The notes beneath the pieces were generated by a model. That model ran no database searches and had not been told where the DNA came from. It saw only the letters and a program-made list of their open reading frames with translations. From assembly GCF_030719295.1 (NCBI RefSeq), contig NZ_CP120997.1, positions 1,612,001 to 1,676,000 on the forward strand: DNA of 64,000 nucleotides, read 5' to 3'. The position numbers were made by a program, and so were the translations under genes. The DNA comes from Streptomyces sp. Mut1. GTDB lineage: Bacteria; Actinomycetota; Actinomycetes; Streptomycetales; Streptomycetaceae. Positions 45,538 to 54,972 of the stretch are shown in pieces (position 1 is the first letter of the stretch; every line of letters begins with the position of its first letter).

Positions 45538-48045
45538 GTGATCCGCACCGACGCCCTCGACCTGCTGCCCGTCCGCTCCGCCGTGCCCGCGCTGCGGCGG
45601 GCGCTCGACGACCGCGGGGTCGCGGTGCTGTGCGCACCCCCGGGCACCGGCAAGACCACGCTCGTCCCGCTCGTCCTGGCCGGGCTGACCGGGGACGGCC
45701 CGGTGCGCCGGGTCGTGGTCGCCGAACCGCGCCGGATCGCCGCCCGCGCGGCGGCCCGGCGCATGGCCTGGCTGCTGGGCGAGCGGGCCGGTGAGCGGGT
45801 CGGCTTCACCGTGCGCGGCGAGCGGGTGGTGGGCCCCGGCACCGTCGTGGAGGTCGTCACCACCGGGGTCCTGCTCCAGCGGCTGCAACGCGACCAGGAG
45901 CTGGCGGGCGTGGACGCGGTGATCATCGACGAGTGCCACGAGCGCCATCTCGACGCGGACACGGTGGCCGCGTTCCTGCTGGACGTGCGCGAGGCGATCC
46001 GCCCCGATCTGCGGCTGGTGGCCGCGTCGGCGACGACGGACGCGCAGGGCTGGGCGCGGCTGCTGGGCGACGCCCCGGTGATCGAGGCGCGGGGGGTGTC
46101 GCACCCGGTGGAGGTGGTGTGGGCCCCGCCGGCCGCGCCGGTGCGGCCACCGCACGGGATGAGGGTCGATCCGGCGCTGCTGAGCCATGTCGCCTCCGTG
46201 GTGCGGCGGGCCCTGGCCGAGCGCGAAGGGGACGTGCTGTGCTTCCTGCCGGGGGTCGGCGAGATCGGCCGGGTGGCCGGCCAGCTGGCCGGGGCGGGGG
46301 CCGAGGTGCTCCAGGTGCACGGGCGGGCCCCGGCGGCGGTGCAGGACGCCGTGCTGGCCGGACCGTCCGGAGGGCGGCGCGTCGTGCTGGCGACCTCGGT
46401 CGCGGAGTCGTCGCTGACCGTGCCCGGGGTGCGGACGGTGGTCGACTCCGGGCTGGCCAGGGAGCCGCGCACCGACCACGCCCGGGGCCTGAGCGCGCTG
46501 ACGACGGTACGGGCCTCGCAGGCGGCGGGCCGCCAGCGCGCGGGCCGGGCGGGACGCGAGGCGCCCGGGACGGTCTACCGGTGCTGGGAGCAGGCGGAGG
46601 ACGGACGGCTCGCCCGGTTCCCGTCCCCGGAGATCAAGGTGGCCGACCTTGCCGCGTTCGCCCTCCAGGCGGCCTGCTGGGGCGACCCGGACGCCTCGGG
46701 GCTGGCGCTGCTGGACGCGCCGCCGGACGGGGCGATGGCCGCCGCGCGCGAGGTGCTGGCCGCGGTCGGCGCGGTGGGCCCGGACGGGCGGGTCACCGAG
46801 CGGGGGGTGCGCATGTCCCGCATCGGGCTGCACCCCCGGCTGGCCCGCGCGCTGCTGGACGGGGCGGCCGAGGCCGGCGGGCGCCGGGCCGCCGAGGTGG
46901 TGGCGCTGCTCAGCGAGGAGCCGCCGCGGGCGTACGGGGACGATCTGGCGGCCGCGCTGCGCACCGCGCGCCGGGGCCAGGACGGTTACGCGGCGCGCTG
47001 GCGCCAGGAGGTGCGGCGCCTGTCGTCCTCGGTGAAGGGCGACGGCGGCGGGCCGGGCGGGCCGGGTACCGACGATGCGGCGGTGGGGCTGGTGGCGGCC
47101 CTGGCGTTCCCGGAGCGGGTGGCGCGGGCGCGGGGCGACGGGGCGTTCCTGATGGCGTCGGGCACGGGCGCGGAGCTGGGCGAGGGCTCACGGCTGCGCA
47201 GCGCGCCCTGGCTGGCCGTCGCGGTCGCGGACCGGCCGGCGCACGCGGCGTCGGCCCGGGTGCGCCTCGCGGCCGTCATCGACGAGGACACCGCGCGCCT
47301 GGCGGCCGGGCATCTGCGGTTCGCGGGCGAGGAGGTCCGCTGGGACGGCCGGGACGTGGTGGCCCGCCGGGTGGAGCGCCTGGGGGCGGTCGAGCTGTCG
47401 GCGCGCCCGCTGAAGCGGCCCGGTCCGGCGCTGGTCCGCGAGGCCCTGGTGGAGGGGCTGCGGCGGGAGGGGCCCGGTCTGCTGCGCTGGAGCCGGGACG
47501 CGGGGCAGCTGCGGGAGCGGCTCGCGTTCCTCCACCGGGAGCTGGGCGAGCCCTGGCCCGACGTGTCGGACGAGGCGCTGCTGGAGCGCCCGGAGCAGTG
47601 GCTGGAGCCGGAGCTGTCGCGGGCCGGGCGCCGGGCGGACCTGGCCGGGATCGACGCGGGCCAGGCGCTGCGCAGGCTGCTGCCGTGGGCGACGGGTGAG
47701 GCGGTGCGGCTGGACGAGCTGGCGCCGGAGCGGATCGAGGTGCCGAGCGGTTCGCGGATCAGGGTGGAGTACGGCGGGGACCAGCCGGTGCTGGCGGTGA
47801 AGCTCCAGGAGCTGTTCGGTCTACAGGAGACCCCGAGGGTGGCCGGCGTACCGGTCCTGGTCCATCTGCTCTCCCCGGCCGGACGGCCCGCCGCGGTGAC
47901 GGCGGACCTGGCGTCGTTCTGGCGCGAGGGCTACCGGGCGGTGCGGGCGGAGCTGCGCGGCCGGTATCCGAGGCATCCGTGGCCCGAGGACCCCACGACG
48001 GTGGCGGCGACCCGGTTCACCAAGGCGCGGCTCAGGCGGGAGTAG
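45538..48045 (+). CDS. hrpB: ATP-dependent helicase HrpB
   Basis: 835 residues from a GTG. It is a DEAH-type RNA/DNA helicase: APPGTGKTTLVPL (Walker A), the box IIDECHERHLDADTVAAF, SATTDAQGWARLLG, the motif V-like VLATSVAESSLTVPGVRTVVDSG, and QRAGRAGREAPG (motif VI). The C-terminal HrpB domain ends RYPRHPWPEDPTTVAATRFTKARLR, the standard HrpB finish. The biological role of HrpB is not settled. No ribosome site is visible; GAGACT 6 nt upstream could be a weak -10 box for a leaderless mRNA. Its 3' end overlaps the next gene by 14 nt. Confidence 0.95.
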   Translation: MIRTDALDLLPVRSAVPALRRALDDRGVAVLCAPPGTGKTTLVPLVLAGLTGDGPVRRVVVAEPRRIAARAAARRMAWLLGERAGERVGFTVRGERVVGPGTVVEVVTTGVLLQRLQRDQELAGVDAVIIDECHERHLDADTVAAFLLDVREAIRPDLRLVAASATTDAQGWARLLGDAPVIEARGVSHPVEVVWAPPAAPVRPPHGMRVDPALLSHVASVVRRALAEREGDVLCFLPGVGEIGRVAGQLAGAGAEVLQVHGRAPAAVQDAVLAGPSGGRRVVLATSVAESSLTVPGVRTVVDSGLAREPRTDHARGLSALTTVRASQAAGRQRAGRAGREAPGTVYRCWEQAEDGRLARFPSPEIKVADLAAFALQAACWGDPDASGLALLDAPPDGAMAAAREVLAAVGAVGPDGRVTERGVRMSRIGLHPRLARALLDGAAEAGGRRAAEVVALLSEEPPRAYGDDLAAALRTARRGQDGYAARWRQEVRRLSSSVKGDGGGPGGPGTDDAAVGLVAALAFPERVARARGDGAFLMASGTGAELGEGSRLRSAPWLAVAVADRPAHAASARVRLAAVIDEDTARLAAGHLRFAGEEVRWDGRDVVARRVERLGAVELSARPLKRPGPALVREALVEGLRREGPGLLRWSRDAGQLRERLAFLHRELGEPWPDVSDEALLERPEQWLEPELSRAGRRADLAGIDAGQALRRLLPWATGEAVRLDELAPERIEVPSGSRIRVEYGGDQPVLAVKLQELFGLQETPRVAGVPVLVHLLSPAGRPAAVTADLASFWREGYRAVRAELRGRYPRHPWPEDPTTVAATRFTKARLRRE

Positions 48046-49009
48046 GAGGCGCCTGCGCCGGTACCGGGCGCCGGGAGCGGGCCTCCAGCCAGAGTGCGAG
48101 CGCCAGGAGCACGGCGGCCAGGGCGAGGAAGCCCCACGGCAGGTACGAGGTCAGCAGCAGGACCAGCAGCCGCTGGGACTTGACCAGGTCGACGATCGAG
48201 TCGACGTAGTCCGCGCGCATCTTCACGTGTCCGGCGAACACCGTGACGGTGTCCTGGGGCATGCCCATGGCCTTGGCGTTGCGCATCTCCTCGCGGTGGA
48301 TCTCCTCGCCGTTGACCGGTGCCCCGGTGACGGGGTCGACCCAGAACATCCGCTTGGTGGTGTACCAGCGGGTCATGCCGGTCCTGGCGATCTGCTGCGG
48401 GGTGATGCCCTTGATGGGCATGGTCTTGGGCATGGGGACCTCGGTCCACGGGACGGTCTGCTCGAAGTAGTAGACCTCCAGGCCGTGGAAGGTGCGGGTG
48501 CCCCGGTAGTGGATGGGCGAGCTGGTGCGGGTCTGCGCGTCGAAGTACTGGTAGTCGCGCTTCTCGGTGAGGAAGGGCCACTTGAACTCGATGCCGTCGC
48601 GGGTGACCGGGTCGCCGTCGACCATCTCGCCGGTGGCGTGGACGGGGTCCTGGCTGTGGGCGTCGAAGATGTAGCGCTCGGGGATCTTGGAGACCATCTT
48701 GCCGTCGGGGCCCTGGACGTAGGAGAGCGCGTCCCAGACGACGACGTCACGGCCCGCGGTGCGTTCGATCCGCTCGGACTCCTCGACGTTGCCCTTGAGC
48801 GTCTGCACGATGGTGAGCTTGTCGACCTTCTTGGCGGTGAGGGTGCTGTAGTCGAGCAGCGTGGCGGGCTTCGCCTCCAGCACGGTCTCCTGGTACTGGC
48901 TGGGCGGGATCTTCGCGAGCCTCGGGAAGGCGTACCAGCGCAGCAGCGGTGACAGCGCGGCGAAGAAGACGGCGAAGGCCAGGAGTACGAGGCCTGCTCG
49001 ACGGCGCAT
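48032..49009 (-). CDS. DUF3068 (PorA-like) membrane protein
   Basis: 325 residues with an N-terminal helix (LVLLAFAVFFAALSPLLRWYAF) and a C-terminal helix (LTSYLPWGFLALAAVLLALALWLEA), so the middle of about 260 residues lies outside the membrane. The middle carries the DUF3068 pattern: YQETVLEAKPATLLDYSTLT, VVVWDALSYVQGPDG and KRMFWVDPVTGAPVNGEE. Function is unknown. It shares a probable operon with a 45-residue membrane peptide gene directly upstream, and its 3' end overlaps hrpB. Confidence 0.88.
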   Translation of the reverse strand: MRRRAGLVLLAFAVFFAALSPLLRWYAFPRLAKIPPSQYQETVLEAKPATLLDYSTLTAKKVDKLTIVQTLKGNVEESERIERTAGRDVVVWDALSYVQGPDGKMVSKIPERYIFDAHSQDPVHATGEMVDGDPVTRDGIEFKWPFLTEKRDYQYFDAQTRTSSPIHYRGTRTFHGLEVYYFEQTVPWTEVPMPKTMPIKGITPQQIARTGMTRWYTTKRMFWVDPVTGAPVNGEEIHREEMRNAKAMGMPQDTVTVFAGHVKMRADYVDSIVDLVKSQRLLVLLLTSYLPWGFLALAAVLLALALWLEARSRRPVPAQAPPTPA

Positions 49010-49045
49010 GGGGTGTCCTCCCTCGGCGGTGCGTGGCGCGGACGG

Positions 49046-49183
49046 CTACTTCTTGGGGCCCGGGACGGTGGTCAGCAGGGGCTTGGGGGACGTCTCGCCC
49101 GGCGGGGCCCCCACCGCGCTGACGGTGAGGACGAGGGCGAGGGCGGCGGCCAGTCCGATGGCGGCGGCGACGAGGGCACGCAT
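49046..49183 (-). CDS. Small exported/membrane peptide, SPW_0924 type
   Basis: 45 residues: MRALVAAAIGLAAALALVLT, a short outer segment SAVGAPPGETSPKPLLTTVPG, and a PKK end. GGGAGG lies 6 nt before the ATG. Short proteins of this build, one N-terminal helix and a Pro/Thr tail, are annotated as the SPW_0924 family in Streptomyces. The DUF3068 gene starts 36 nt after its stop codon. Function is unknown. Confidence 0.8.
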   Translation of the reverse strand: MRALVAAAIGLAAALALVLTVSAVGAPPGETSPKPLLTTVPGPKK

Positions 49184-49260
49184 GCTCGGCCTCCCGGTGA
49201 GCTGATGGGTCGTCAGGGCTGAGGCACCGTAGCAACCGGGGCGCGAGATGAGAACACGCC

Positions 49261-49299
49261 GAACAGCCCCCCGGCCGGGTGGCGGCCGAGGGGCTGTTC
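49261..49299 (-). terminator. Terminator of the lytic transglycosylase gene
   Basis: GAACAGCCCC pairs with GGGGCTGTTC, with an inner CGGCC/GGCCG stem. It starts about 13 nt past the stop codon. Confidence 0.75.
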
Positions 49300-49311
49300 G
49301 GAGCGGACGGG

Positions 49312-51027
49312 TCAGGAGGCGGCGGAGGCCGTGCGCTCCTCGACGGTCAGCTCGATGACGAGGTCGGCGCCGCCCTCGGTGGTGAGGCGCAGCTTGTACG
49401 TGCCCGCCGGGCCGTCGGCGTAGACCTTCGGGAGGGTGAGCTTCCCGTCGGCGTCCGTGGTCAGGACGATGCTGCGGACGGGGTCGCCGTTGTCGTCGGT
49501 GAGGTAGGGGCCCTTGTCGTTCTCGACCGGCAGCAGCCCGCCGGTGATCATGGTGGCGGTGACGGCGACCCGGTCGGCCGTCTCGCCCTTGTAGGTGGCG
49601 GCGACCGCGATGTCCTCGAACGTCTCGCCGGCCAGGGCGGTCAGCTCCTCGGTGCCGGTCCTGGCGAGGGCGTCCGCCTGGCGGGCGGTGACGGTCGCGG
49701 TGTACGTGACGGGCGCCAGCGAGGTGCCCGTGGCGGTGGCGAGCACGGTGAACCCGCCGGTCTTCTCGCCCGCTTCGAGCACGGGGGCGGTGGCGGTGCC
49801 GTCGGTCCCGGTGGCGACGGTCGCCGTCTTCCCGCCGCCGGCGAACGTGGCGTCGGTGTCGCCGGTGACCTTGAAGGTCACCGACGTCTTGGCGACCGCG
49901 CCGCCGAGGCCGTTGTGCGCCCGCACCTTGATCCGCTCGGCGAACGGGTCGCCCGCCGTGGCGGTGAGCGCGCCGGTACCGGCGTTCCGCAGCCCGGTCA
50001 CGGTCTCGGACGGGGTGGGGGCCGGTGTCGGGGTGGGCGACGTGGGCTTGCCGAGGTCGCCCGGCGCCGACGGCTCGGGGCTCGGCTCCGAGGGGGGCTT
50101 CGGCTTGGTGGAGCCGCCCGGCTTCGGGGAGGGCGTCGGGGACGGCGACTTCGAGGGGCCGCCGCCCACATGGCTGCTTCCCGAGCCCGGGTCACGGCTC
50201 GTGGGGCCGGACGGCAGGACGCCGGTGCCGTCGGGGACCTCGTGCGTGCCCCGGTTGTAGTACTCGAACCAGGAGCGGACCGTACGCAGGTACTCGTCCG
50301 AATGGTTGTAGCTCAGGACCGCCCGGTCCAGGTCCGTGGCGGTCGACAGGTCGCGGGAGCCGGCGCAGAGGTAGCGTCCGGCGGCGAGCGCCGCGTCGTA
50401 GATGTTGTTCGGGTCCTTGCGGCCGTCGCCGTTGCCGTCCTGGCCCCAGACCTCCCACGTGGACGGGATGAACTGCATCGGGCCGACCGCCCGGTCGTGC
50501 TCCCGGTCCCCGTCGTAGGCGCCGTTGTCGGTGTCCTTGATCAGGGCGAAACCCTGGCCGTTGAGGGCGGGACCGAGGATCGGCGTGAGCGTGGTGCCCT
50601 GCGCGTCGACCTTGCCGCCCCGGGCCTGCCCGGACTCGACCTTGCCGATCGCGGCGAGCAGCTGCCACGGCAGCCGGCAGGCCGCGTCGGTGCCCGCGAC
50701 GGTCCGCTCGGCCTTCTTGTAGGCCGCCAGCACGGAGGCCGGTATCCCCGACTCCGCACTGCCGGTCACCGGCAGAACGGCCGAAGTGTCCGTCTTCTCC
50801 GGCGTGTTCAGCGGCGGCAGGTCCGTGTAGTACGGCGAGTCGCCGGAGACGCTGCCGTCCCCGCTCCCCGCGCCGGGCGTCGTCGCCCCGGCGGCCGGCT
50901 GCTCGCCGTCCGCCGCGACCAGCGGAGATCCCGGGGCCTGCGAGGCGGAGAGTGCCGCCACCGCGGCGGCTGCCACGGCGGTGGTGGCCGCCCCTCTGTA
51001 CAGTCGGCGACCGAATTGCGCTGCCAT
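49312..51027 (-). CDS. Secreted lytic transglycosylase with Ig-like C-terminal domains
   Basis: 571 residues. A signal peptide (RGAATTAVAAAAVAALSASQA) is followed by a low-complexity stretch, then an SLT domain (about residues 95-240): AIGKVESGQARGG with the catalytic Glu, AVGPMQFIPSTWEVWGQDGNGDG, NIYDAALAAGRYLCAG and AVLSYNHSDEYLRTV. These enzymes cleave peptidoglycan with formation of anhydro-muramic ends. A Pro/Ser/Lys linker and about 200 residues of invasin-like Ig repeats (AGDPFAERIKVRAHNGLGGAV and AGETFEDIAVAATYKGETAD) follow, which may bind the wall. Confidence 0.9.
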   Translation of the reverse strand: MAAQFGRRLYRGAATTAVAAAAVAALSASQAPGSPLVAADGEQPAAGATTPGAGSGDGSVSGDSPYYTDLPPLNTPEKTDTSAVLPVTGSAESGIPASVLAAYKKAERTVAGTDAACRLPWQLLAAIGKVESGQARGGKVDAQGTTLTPILGPALNGQGFALIKDTDNGAYDGDREHDRAVGPMQFIPSTWEVWGQDGNGDGRKDPNNIYDAALAAGRYLCAGSRDLSTATDLDRAVLSYNHSDEYLRTVRSWFEYYNRGTHEVPDGTGVLPSGPTSRDPGSGSSHVGGGPSKSPSPTPSPKPGGSTKPKPPSEPSPEPSAPGDLGKPTSPTPTPAPTPSETVTGLRNAGTGALTATAGDPFAERIKVRAHNGLGGAVAKTSVTFKVTGDTDATFAGGGKTATVATGTDGTATAPVLEAGEKTGGFTVLATATGTSLAPVTYTATVTARQADALARTGTEELTALAGETFEDIAVAATYKGETADRVAVTATMITGGLLPVENDKGPYLTDDNGDPVRSIVLTTDADGKLTLPKVYADGPAGTYKLRLTTEGGADLVIELTVEERTASAAS

Positions 51028-51249
51028 GACGTGTGGGCCCTCCCCGTCGTCGCTGTCGGCGCTCCCCTGCGCCTGGACTCAGGCGACCCTACGGCAACTC
51101 ATCTCGCCCGCACACAGCGGACGGACCGGTTCTTACCGCTTTCTCACCTTCCCGAACACATGTTGTCCACGGGAGGGCGGGCGGATGACGGCCGCTCAGG
51201 CCCGATAGGCCACCCTTCACTGTCCCCCCGGTGCACGCATACTGCCCGC

Positions 51250-52143
51250 ATGCCCTTCACTCTCAGCCATGCCGCCGCCGTACTGCCGGGAATCCGGCGC
51301 GACGGCAGAGGCCGCGGCCCGCTCGTCGCCTCGGCCCTGGTCGCCGGTTCGTTCGCCCCCGACCTGACGTACTTCGCGGACACGGCGATCCCGGGCGCGA
51401 TGGCGTTCGGCGAGGTCACCCACGCGGCGTGGGGCGTCGTCACGGTGGACGTCCTGATCACCGGGCTCGCGGTCGCCGTGTGGCTGCTGCTGCGCGAACC
51501 CCTGGTGGCCCTGCTGCCGCAACGCGCGCGGGGGCGGGTGTACGCGTGTCTGGGCGGGCCCCGCTCCGCAACAGGCGCCGGGCGCGGCGCACTTCACCTG
51601 CGGGGCGCGGCGTGGTTCGCCGTGTCGGCGGTCATCGGCTCGGCCACGCACGTCGTCTGGGACGCCTTCACCCACCACGACCGCTGGGGCGTACGGCTGG
51701 TGCCGGGGCTCGACGGCAGCGTCGGCGGGCTCCCCGTCTTCACCCTCGTCCAGTACGGCACGTCGGCACCCGCCCTACTCGTCCTCGCCTGGTTCACGAC
51801 GTCGGCGCTGCGACGGGCCGGGGAGCGGCCGGTGCCCGCCTCCGTACCGGTCCTGGACCGGCGGACCCGGCGCTGGGCGCTCACCGGCATCGGGCTGTGC
51901 GTCCTGCTGGGCATCGCCCACCGGTGCGCCCGCTGGTACGCCTACTTCGGGCACATCGACACCCCGCTGGACATCATTCCTACGGCCTGCTTCGGCGCGG
52001 GCGCCGGCCTCGCGGCCGGACTCCTGCTCTACGGGGCGGCGATCCGGCTCACCCACCGCCGCCCCGGCCCGCCGCCCAAGCGGCCCGGGACCGGTGCCGG
52101 GGCCTCCGCGCGCCCCGGCACATCGCGGTCAGTGCGCCGCTGA
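51250..52143 (+). CDS. DUF4184-family membrane protein
   Basis: 297 residues beginning MPFTLSHAAAVLPG, the family's hallmark, with SFAPDLTYF and SATHVVWDAFTHHDRWG supplying conserved Asp and His residues that could hold a metal ion. About six to seven membrane segments can be counted. Function is unknown. No ribosome site is visible; CATACT ends 6 nt before the ATG, so the mRNA may be leaderless. The last 15 nt overlap the 3' end of polA on the other strand. Confidence 0.85.
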   Translation: MPFTLSHAAAVLPGIRRDGRGRGPLVASALVAGSFAPDLTYFADTAIPGAMAFGEVTHAAWGVVTVDVLITGLAVAVWLLLREPLVALLPQRARGRVYACLGGPRSATGAGRGALHLRGAAWFAVSAVIGSATHVVWDAFTHHDRWGVRLVPGLDGSVGGLPVFTLVQYGTSAPALLVLAWFTTSALRRAGERPVPASVPVLDRRTRRWALTGIGLCVLLGIAHRCARWYAYFGHIDTPLDIIPTACFGAGAGLAAGLLLYGAAIRLTHRRPGPPPKRPGTGAGASARPGTSRSVRR

Positions 52144-54840
52144 CTCCCAGTCGCCGCCGACGCCCACCGACACATCCAGCGGGGCCCGCAGACGCACCGC
52201 CGTGGACATCTCGTGACGCAGGATCCGCTCGACCTGCTCCCGCTCGCCCGCCGCGATCTCCAGCACGATTTCGTCGTGCACCTGGAGCAGCATCCGCGAC
52301 TTCAGCTCCGCCCCGGTCAGCGCCCGGTCGACATGCAGCATGGCGACCTTGACGATGTCGGCGGCGGTGCCCTGGATCGGGGCGTTGAGCGCCATCCGCT
52401 CGGCGGTCTCACGGCGCTGGCGGTTGTCGCTGTTCAGGTCCGGCAGATAGCGGCGGCGGCCGAAGACCGTCTCGGTGTATCCGGTGGCCCTGGCCTCCTC
52501 CACCACCCGGCGCAGGTAGTCGCGGACACCACCGAACCGCTCGAAGTAGGTGTCCATCAGGCCCCGGGCCTCACCCGCCTCGATGTTCAGCTGCTGGGAG
52601 AGACCGAACGCGGAGAGGCCGTACGCGAGCCCGTAGCTCATGGCCTTGATCTTGCGGCGCATCTCCGGGTCGACCGCCGACTTCTCGACGCCGAAGACCT
52701 GCGAGGCGACCGTGGTGTGCAGATCCTCGCCGGAGGTGAACGCCTCGATCAGGCCCGCGTCCTCGGAGAGGTGGGCCATCACCCGCAGTTCGATCTGGCT
52801 GTAGTCCGCCGTCATCAGCGTCTCGAAACCCTCACCGACGACGAAGCCCCGGCGGATCGCCCGGCCCTCGTCCGTGCGGACGGGGATGTTCTGCAGGTTG
52901 GGGTCGGTGGACGAGAGCCGGCCGGTCGCCGCCACGGTCTGGTTGAACGTGGTGTGGATGCGGCCGTCCGCGGCGATCGACTTCACCAGGCCCTCGACGG
53001 TGACCCGCAGCTTCGCCTGCTCGCGGTGGCGCAGCATGAGGACGGGCAGCTCGTGCTCGGTCTGCGCGGCCAGCCAGGCCAGCGCGTCCGCGTCCGTCGT
53101 GTAACCGGTCTTGGTCTTCTTCGTCTTCGGCAGGCCCAGCTCACCGAACAGGACCTCCTGGAGCTGCTTGGGCGAACCCAGGTTGAACTCCCGGCCCACC
53201 GCCGCGTGCGCCTCCTTCACCGCCTGCTGGACGGCCCCGGCGAACTGCTGCTCCATGCCCTCCAGGTGCGCCCGGTCCGCCGCGATGCCGTGCCGCTCCA
53301 GGCGGGCCAGCAGAATCGACGTCGGCAGCTCCATGTCGTGCAGCAGCTCGGCCGCGCCGACCTCCTTCAGCCGCTCCGTGAACGCGTCGCCCAGGTCCAG
53401 GACGGCGCGGGCCTGCGCCATCAGGGCATCGGCCTCGGCCTGGTCCTCGGCGCCGAAGGCCAGCTGCCCGTCCGCGGCGGCGGCGGGGGCCAGCTCCCGG
53501 CCCAGGTACTCCACGGCCAGGGCGTCCAGCGCGAAGGAACGCCGGCCGGGCTTGACGAGGTAGGCGGCGAGCGCGGTGTCCATCGAGACGCCCTCGATCC
53601 GCCAGCCGTGCTCCGGGAAGACCCGCATCGCGCTCTTGGCGTTGTGCATGACCTTGGGACGGGCCGGGTCCGCGATCCAGGCCGCGAACGCCTGCTCGTC
53701 GGGCTCGTCGAGCAGCGCCGGGTCGAACCAGGCCGCCGCCCCGTCCGCCGCGGCGAGCGCGATCTCCGTGACCGTGCCGATGCCCAGCGCCCAGGTGTCC
53801 ACCGTGGCGACACCGAGCGGCTGCGCGCCGTGCGCCTCCAGCCACGGGGTGAGCTCGCCCGCGCCGAGCACCGCACCGTCCAGCGCGACGCCCGCGGCGG
53901 GCGCCGGGGCCTCGTCCTCGGCCGCGCCCGGGTCCACCGCGAGCAGCCGCTCGCGCAGGCTCGGGTTGCGGATCTCCAGCACGTCCAGGACACCAGTGAC
54001 CGCCGTACGGTCGTAGGGGGCGCGCTCCAGGTCGGCCGGGGTCTTCGGCAGCTCCACGTCCCGGACCATCTCGGTCAGCACGCGGTTCATCTTCACCGCG
54101 TCCAGGTGGTCGCGGAAATTCTGGCCCGCCTTGCCCTTGACCTCATCGGCCCGCTCCACCAGCTCGTCGAACGAACCGAACTGGTTGATCCACTTGGCGG
54201 CCGTCTTCTCACCGACCCCGGGAATGCCCGGAAGGTTGTCCGACGGGTCACCGCGCAGCGCCGCGAAGTCCGGATACTGCCGGGGGGTGAGGCCGTACTT
54301 CTCAACGACCTTCTCCGGTGTGAACCGGGTCAGCTCGGAGACACCCTTGGTCGGGTAGAGCACCGTCACGTTGTCCGTGATCAGCTGGAACGAATCGCGG
54401 TCACCGGTGACGATCAGCACCTCGAAGCCGGCCGCCTCCGCCTGCGTGGCCAGCGTGGCGATGACATCGTCCGCCTCGAAGCCCTCGACCGCGAAACGGT
54501 CCGCGTGCATCGCGTCGAGCAGCTCCCCGATCAGCTCGACCTGCCCCTTGAACTCGTCGGGGGTCTTCGACCGGTTCGCCTTGTACTCCGGGAACTCCGC
54601 CGCCCGCCACGTCTTGCGGGACACGTCGAACGCCACCGCGAAGTGCGTGGGCGCCTCGTCACGCAACGTGTTCGCGAGCATCGACATGAAGCCGTACACC
54701 GCGTTGGTCGGCTGGCCCGCCCCCGTCGTGAAATTCTCCGCAGGCAGCGCAAAGAACGCCCGGTACGCCAGGGAGTGCCCGTCCATCAGGAGCAGGCGCG
54801 GTCGGTTGTCTGCCGTCTTCTTCGATGCCGTCTCAGCCAC
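52129..54840 (-). CDS. polA: DNA polymerase I
   Basis: 903 residues from a GTG (VAETASKKTADNRPRLLLMDGHSLAYRAFFAL). Three domains are visible. The 5' nuclease (1 to about 300) has GDRDSFQLI and FAALRGDPSDNLPGIPGVGEKTA. A 3'-5' exonuclease-like middle has lost the acidic residues of the proofreading site. The polymerase has DYSQIELRVMAHLSED (motif A), RRKIKAMSYGLAYG (O helix) and QVHDEIVLE (motif C). PolA fills repair gaps and removes RNA primers. It starts 6 nt behind a damage-type promoter. Confidence 0.98.
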   Translation of the reverse strand: MAETASKKTADNRPRLLLMDGHSLAYRAFFALPAENFTTGAGQPTNAVYGFMSMLANTLRDEAPTHFAVAFDVSRKTWRAAEFPEYKANRSKTPDEFKGQVELIGELLDAMHADRFAVEGFEADDVIATLATQAEAAGFEVLIVTGDRDSFQLITDNVTVLYPTKGVSELTRFTPEKVVEKYGLTPRQYPDFAALRGDPSDNLPGIPGVGEKTAAKWINQFGSFDELVERADEVKGKAGQNFRDHLDAVKMNRVLTEMVRDVELPKTPADLERAPYDRTAVTGVLDVLEIRNPSLRERLLAVDPGAAEDEAPAPAAGVALDGAVLGAGELTPWLEAHGAQPLGVATVDTWALGIGTVTEIALAAADGAAAWFDPALLDEPDEQAFAAWIADPARPKVMHNAKSAMRVFPEHGWRIEGVSMDTALAAYLVKPGRRSFALDALAVEYLGRELAPAAAADGQLAFGAEDQAEADALMAQARAVLDLGDAFTERLKEVGAAELLHDMELPTSILLARLERHGIAADRAHLEGMEQQFAGAVQQAVKEAHAAVGREFNLGSPKQLQEVLFGELGLPKTKKTKTGYTTDADALAWLAAQTEHELPVLMLRHREQAKLRVTVEGLVKSIAADGRIHTTFNQTVAATGRLSSTDPNLQNIPVRTDEGRAIRRGFVVGEGFETLMTADYSQIELRVMAHLSEDAGLIEAFTSGEDLHTTVASQVFGVEKSAVDPEMRRKIKAMSYGLAYGLSAFGLSQQLNIEAGEARGLMDTYFERFGGVRDYLRRVVEEARATGYTETVFGRRRYLPDLNSDNRQRRETAERMALNAPIQGTAADIVKVAMLHVDRALTGAELKSRMLLQVHDEIVLEIAAGEREQVERILRHEMSTAVRLRAPLDVSVGVGGDWESAAH

Positions 54841-54846
54841 ACCCCG

Positions 54847-54869
54847 ATCCTGCCACGTACCACTGACAA
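54847..54869 (-). promoter_or_regulatory. DNA-damage (PafBC/RecA-NDp type) promoter of polA
   Basis: Reading toward polA: TTGTCAGTG, 8 nt, CAGGAT, then 6 nt to the GTG. The upstream box is perfect; the -10 box has C for T at its first position. Confidence 0.75.
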
Positions 54870-54972
54870 TCCGGACCGGCCACCGCCCGCGACGCCTCAC
54901 CGGGCGCCCCGCCCGCCCCGCGTGCCAGGATCGAAGGCAAGGAGACACCCAGCAGGACCGAAGGGGAGCACC

